DNA of 64,000 nucleotides from positions 130,024,795 to 130,088,794 of the forward strand of contig CM035168.1 in the NCBI GenBank assembly GCA_020205615.1, given 5' to 3'. Source of the stretch: Panax quinquefolius (taxonomy: Eukaryota; Streptophyta; Magnoliopsida; Apiales; Araliaceae). Position 1 is the first letter of the stretch, and the number at the start of each line of letters is the position of its first letter. A program made the position numbers and the translations under genes. Of this stretch, positions 60,064 to 64,000 are shown piece after piece. A model generated the notes under the pieces. The model searched no databases. It saw only the letters and a list, made by a program, of their open reading frames with translations, and was not told the origin of the DNA.

Positions 60064-61156
60064 TTGTTAGATTTTAGAAAATTAATTTTAATTCTAATGT
60101 AATTAGCAAACTTGTTAGCTAAGTTTTCAATTCAGTCTTTACATGATTAGGGCTACTTAGAGTAGTATAAATATGACTGATGTAAACCATTCAGATTTCA
60201 TCAATAAAATTTTCTTAAGATATTTTCTTTTCTTATGTTTTTTTAAGAATTATTGATTTTCTTTGAAATTTAATTTTAATTTATCATTCAATAAATCAAT
60301 ACTATCTTCAGTCATGACTTTTTATGTGAGTCTGCGGTGAGCTAAGATGACCTAAAGAGATACTATTAGGTCACTGATTTAAGGCCTTATTTTGATGAAT
60401 TTTATTTGATTCAGACTTAGAATTTAATTCGAAATTTGACCCAGGTCATATGGTATAAGAGCCGATTCTCGAAAGCTCGAGATAGGTCATTCGATCGGGT
60501 TTCCGGAGGTGGGGACTCGAAGGTTAGCCACAATGGAGAGATGGAGACCCGAAAAGTGTGTGGACACAATTAGCCGATATTATCTCACAATGGCTAGAGA
60601 AACAAAGATTTATGGACCGTATGTGTGATTAGTTCTGGAGGCCCGGAAGGTGAGGACACGAAACTAATCGGTATTATTCCACAATGGCTAGAGAGAAAGA
60701 TTTGTGGATAGTGTGTGATCAGTTCTGACGGGGACGTCAGAAATTTAAGTAAGGGAGTTTGTAACACCCCAATCCCACATCGAAAGATATGAGAAAAATT
60801 TATTTGTACTTAAAGAATTAAGTTATTACCAATAGTCCCTTCAGTCATGACCTTTTGAGTGAGCCTGTGGCGGGCTAAGATAATCCAAGAAGATACTATT
60901 GGGCCAGTGGTTCAAGTTATTCTTTTTATGAATTTTATTTGATTCGGACTTAGGATTTGACCCGAAATTTGCACCGGACTCGAAATTTAACTCGGGTTGT
61001 TTCATGCAGTCTTTTACATCATCAATTGTCGATTATACCAAGGTTCTCGCTTCAATATAAGCGGGTTATGGTATCGTGGTGTTCCACCAATATAACTTCG
61101 TTAAAAACGATCTGAGCGACGATTACCTCACGTAAACATGTCGTGAAGTCTATTAA
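60064..61156 (+). mobile_element. LTR of a fossil Reina-like gypsy element, interrupted by a TRIM
   Basis: Begins about tgttagattttagaaaatta, has tataaata at about 60165 and a catcaataaaat processing-signal-like motif at about 60199. It resumes after the inserted TRIM with ttctcgcttcaatataagcg and ends before a primer-binding-site-like ttggtattagagtt at 61157-61170. Boundaries are approximate. It precedes the element's gag-pro remnant on the same strand. Confidence 0.5.
60298..61004 (+). mobile_element. TRIM-like element (miniature LTR retrotransposon)
   Basis: Right LTR 60760-61004, tgtaacaccccaatcccaca...gggttgtttca (TG...CA, 245 bp). The left LTR is truncated at its start, 60298-60447, and matches the right one at about 75 percent by eye (cttcagtcatgac, gaattttatttgattc, acttagaattt). 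tggtataagagcc at 60451-60463 is the primer-binding site, and aagtaagggagtt just before 60760 is the purine tract. The internal part is only about 300 bp, non-coding, and has two imperfect copies of a segment starting cacaatggctagaga. It sits inside an older gypsy LTR. Confidence 0.75.
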
Positions 61157-61820
61157 TTGGTATTAGAGTTAAATATCTAGCGGCTTATCTATCCTTTAAT
61201 TTCTTGTTTTTAATATTTATATAAAAAAATCCTAGTTGTTCAATTGTTTGCTAACCCAAGTTCAACAGCATTAAGTTCTGTAAAATTCGAGCACTCAATC
61301 ATCAAATCATCTGAATACATCTTCATCAATTCCGAACAAACAACGCTATAAAGTTTTGCAAGCCTAACTAGCTTTCGCGAAAATTTAAAGGCATATAAGT
61401 AAGTCAAACCGTGAGTTGTCTACTCCAAACCCGAGGGGTGTAATTACCAATTTGAGATGAGTCAAGCATCAAATCCGTGAAGACTGCTCAATTCCGAAGC
61501 TGGACTACAATTGTCAAATCAAACACTTACAAGGAGTTCAAAATTGTTGGTAATTAATTCGACTCATATCTTGCTATTTTGTTCTTGATAAGTTCGTGTC
61601 AAACTGAATAGGAAACTGTGATTCTTGTTTGGTGAATTCAAAAAGAATCTATAAGAGAAAATATTTTAGCAAAAAAAGGCAAGAATGATGAGACCATCAG
61701 AAGGTAACACACGAGCGTAATTGAATGATTTATTGTTTGAGCAAAACACGTAAGAGAGTGTGTGAGAAATTATTATTTTCTAACTATTGTTTTAGAGCAA
61801 TTATGTTTAGCTATGAGTAA

Positions 61821-62712
61821 TTGAAAACTAAATCAAAAGTTCATATGGATTCTTTCATGAATGAACAGAAAAGAGTATGGGAGGAGTATAAGAGGCATCA
61901 TAATAGATTTTATCGTGGACGTAGGGAGCAGTCTCAAAAACTTATGGAGCGTATGAGGGAGCGAGTACTGCCTAGGGAGACAAAAGAGGCCATCATGGAA
62001 TCAGTTCGTAAGGAGTTGGAGGCATGTTAGATGGAACCACAAAATAATTTTAAGGCGCATAAGGAACAAGTTCGGCCGTGGGAGATAAAAGTTAAAGAAA
62101 ATCATACTACCCGTGAAGAGTTATTAGTGACGAGAAAAACTGTAAGTGTGCAAGTTAAAAAGGAAGATACAATGTAGCAAAAGGACATCTTTCATACTAA
62201 GTTTCTTGTCCAAAACAAGATATGTAGTGTAAAAATTGATTGTGATAGAGGTGAATAGACAGGTGTCAGTTACTTTTAGCATTGACAGATTTAAAGATGA
62301 AATACTATGCGATGTAGTTCTAACGCATACTTGTCATTTGTTACTTAGAAGACCATGACAAAACGACAGATATGTGAATAATGACAGCACTACCAATCGG
62401 TATTCATTCGTGCACAATCAAAGAAGAGTCATTCTTTGTCCTATGACACCCGAGTAAGTCCATGAAGATCTAATGCACTTACAAAAAGATCGTGATCAAA
62501 AGCGAGAGAGTGAATAAAAGAAAGAGAATGAACAAAAGATTGTGAGTGAAAAAAGAGAGAACAGATAAAAGTGAGATTGAAAAGAGTTACAATGAAAACG
62601 AAAGTGGGATTGAAAAAAGTTAAAATGAAAAGAATAGAGAGATTGAGAAAGGTGAGACTGAAAATAAAGAAGAGAATGAAACAGTTGAGAAAAAAATAGA
62701 AAAATAAGTGAC
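61821..62712 (+). pseudogene. gag-protease remnant of the Reina-like gypsy element
   Basis: First frame 61821-62030 gives a charged, coiled-coil-like peptide (KAHKEQ-type sequence continues after the stop). Next comes DIFHTKFLVQNKICSVKID, the segment around the aspartyl-protease motif, here IDCDRG instead of an IDGGSC-type site. VTFSIDRFKDEILCDVV, THTCHLLLRRP and RYSFVHN follow, then a Lys/Glu-rich stretch that becomes low-complexity (62480-62710). Order and wording are those of Reina-type chromovirus polyproteins before RT. Several stops; RT and integrase are absent. Confidence 0.75.
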
Positions 62713-63297
62713 TTGCAAAAGAGTGAAATAGTATTGAATACTAACCAGATTAACTATATTTTATATAAAGTCTGTTTTGTCTCCTATACAGGTGATTAAT
62801 TACGTGCCTATCATCAGCCTACAACATTTTCGGAAAGACGACGAAGTTACACATACAAATTAGAGAGTTAATGGAGAGAGATATCATGCAAATTTAAGAG
62901 AGATAGAATGTCAAGCATGTGCGTTAATTTTCAATCGATAAACAAGTATCAATATTTTTTTCTTACATAATATGCTAGTTTTTCTAATTTTTCAATATGA
63001 TTTTGCTATCATAATATTATCATACTACCATTACTATATAAATAAACTCTTCTCCTTTAATTAATTATTTAATAAATTTTTATATTTTTTAAAAACACAA
63101 CGTATGCATATCATACTCGACTCTTCTTCTTCTTTAATTTATTAATTTTATTTTTTTAAAATACATCACGTATGCATATCATACACGTGTGCATAATGTA
63201 ACTATATTAATAGACCTTATCCTCGCCCCCCTCCTCCCGCCCCTAGCCCTTAGCCCCCAAATATATATATATACATATATATACATATATATACACA
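62713..63297. other. AT-rich DNA with short direct repeats
   Basis: tttaaaaacacaacgtatgc at 63088 recurs as tttaaaatacatcacgtatgc at about 63156, each followed by atatcatac, about 70 bp apart. The same block is related to 59230-59340. A short ATATAC run precedes the MITE. No gene. Confidence 0.5.
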
Positions 63298-63530
63298 CAC
63301 GGTTCGGATCTTAAACTTACTCCTTATCTAACATACCTTCCATACCCCCTTTAGCGACAGACCGGACGACGATTCAATTCGTTGTTATATATAAGAACAG
63401 TCGTTGTAACTTTTAACGACAAACAAGATATAGCGACGGACCGAACCTATAGTGACGGACCGAATCGTCGCTAAAGAGGAGTATGCAAAGTATGTTAAAT
63501 AAGGACTAAACTTAAGATTCGAACCGTATG
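63298..63530. mobile_element. MITE with about 40-bp terminal inverted repeats
   Basis: The left end, acacggttcggatcttaaac then ttactccttatctaacata, pairs with the reverse complement of the right end at 63488-63528 (ggttcgaatcttaagttt, then agtccttatttaacata). Inside, tttagcgacagaccgg and its inverse gaccgaatcgtcgctaaag form a second inverted pair. No coding capacity. The superfamily is not assigned because no clear target-site duplication was found in the CA/TA-rich flanks. Confidence 0.8.
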
Positions 63531-63719
63531 TATGTGTGTATATATATATAGAGAGAGAGAGACTATCAATATTAACAAGATTCAAGGTGGAAAATAATTC
63601 CGGTTCATTCTTGGACTGTTTCAGAAAAAAAAAAAAAAAAAATTGATTTAAACTTGGAGATGAACACGGTAATCTCATCAATTCAATTCATTATTATGAA
63701 GTGTTTGCTTTGATAGCTC
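63531..63719. other. Simple repeats and 3' UTR region of the inhibitor-2 gene
   Basis: (TA)n/(GA)n run at 63536-63563 and an 18-base A run at 63625-63642. On the minus strand this is the likely 3' UTR of the gene ending at 63720. Confidence 0.5.
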
Positions 63720-63937
63720 TTAATTTCCATTAGCTGACCGTGAAGTTTGTTGAATACCTTGGCTACCTTCCTCGTTGTCTGCGTCTTTTACCCCAGCTGT
63801 TCCATTCTCGTCCTCGTCAGATGATGCGTTGTCAACTAGTAACGAGCCCTTTCGCCTGAGTTCTTTCACTTTCCGAAACTCATCATAGTGGGCTTGCCTC
63901 TGCACCCTGAAGTTCTCTCTCTTCTCTGAATCAGAAT
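63720..63937 (-). CDS. Protein phosphatase inhibitor 2 (I-2), last exon only
   Basis: The exon runs from an acceptor site (tttgttag on the minus strand, AG ending at 63938) to TAA at 63722-63720, giving about 72 C-terminal residues. It contains RQAHYDEFRKVKELRRKGS, the HYDEFxKVKxLR motif of inhibitor-2 proteins, followed by an acidic, low-complexity tail (SSDEDENG, DADNEEGSQG). Inhibitor-2 binds and restrains the catalytic subunit of protein phosphatase 1 in cytosol and nucleus. The RVxW- and KGILK-type motifs would be in upstream exons beyond 64000. No ATG opens this exon, which agrees with a terminal exon. In Arabidopsis the I-2 gene (At5g52200, from memory) is next to the SIS gene. Confidence 0.85.
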
Positions 63938-64000
63938 CTAACAAATTTTGACAAATCAGGTGTCAGAAGTTACATAAAAAAATAATTCAAAATAGTGAGA

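Overview
The window looks like nuclear DNA of a flowering plant, probably a eudicot. It is AT-rich, has a few spliced or single-exon plant genes far apart, and about 70 percent of it is LTR-retrotransposon sequence and other repeats. Gene functions rest on motif recognition by eye. The cold-regulated COR27/28-like gene, the plant hexulose-phosphate-isomerase-like SIS gene and the protein phosphatase inhibitor-2 exon are the best supported.

Layout. 1-4535: plus-strand LTR pieces of a Ty3/gypsy family. 4536-17195: a 12.7 kb gene island with a LINE fossil (8.3-8.8 kb), a multi-pass membrane-protein gene (10.0-11.4 kb, minus) with a duplicated start region that forms a uORF, a repeat block carrying an exostosin (GT47) gene fragment (12.5-13.5 kb), and a three-exon COR27/28-like gene (15.35-17.06 kb, plus) with two intact evening elements upstream. 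17196-56867: a 39.7 kb minus-strand cluster of one chromovirus-like Ty3/gypsy family with eight LTRs (L1-L8). An outer pair, L1 and L8, encloses (i) a nearly complete but frame-broken element L2-gag-pro-RT-RH-INT-chromodomain-L3 and (ii) a head-to-tail series L4-u1-L5-u2-L6-u3-L7, in which three internal units share LTRs at a period of 6.6-6.9 kb. These three units keep gag and protease, but everything from the start of RT to the chromodomain tail is replaced by about 1.3 kb of LTR-like non-coding DNA and an array of 57-bp repeats. 56868-64000: an intronless SIS-domain gene (58.2-58.8 kb, minus), a fossil Reina-like gypsy element whose LTR is interrupted by a TRIM-like element (60.1-62.7 kb), a MITE with about 40-bp inverted ends (63.3-63.5 kb) and the last exon of an inhibitor-2 gene (63.7 kb, minus).

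How it fits together. The SIS gene and the inhibitor-2 gene are neighbours in Arabidopsis too (from memory At5g52190 and At5g52200), so the right side appears to be a conserved gene pair spread apart by transposon insertions. The large cluster is the most unusual object. It looks like a retrotransposon insertion that grew by nested insertion and by LTR-LTR unequal recombination, with an internal tandem repeat that may be a young satellite. Many frame breaks in the cluster fall at CTG, CAG or CCG sites and change length rather than C to T. That raises the possibility of methylation-linked base-calling errors, so reading-frame integrity inside the cluster should be treated with caution.
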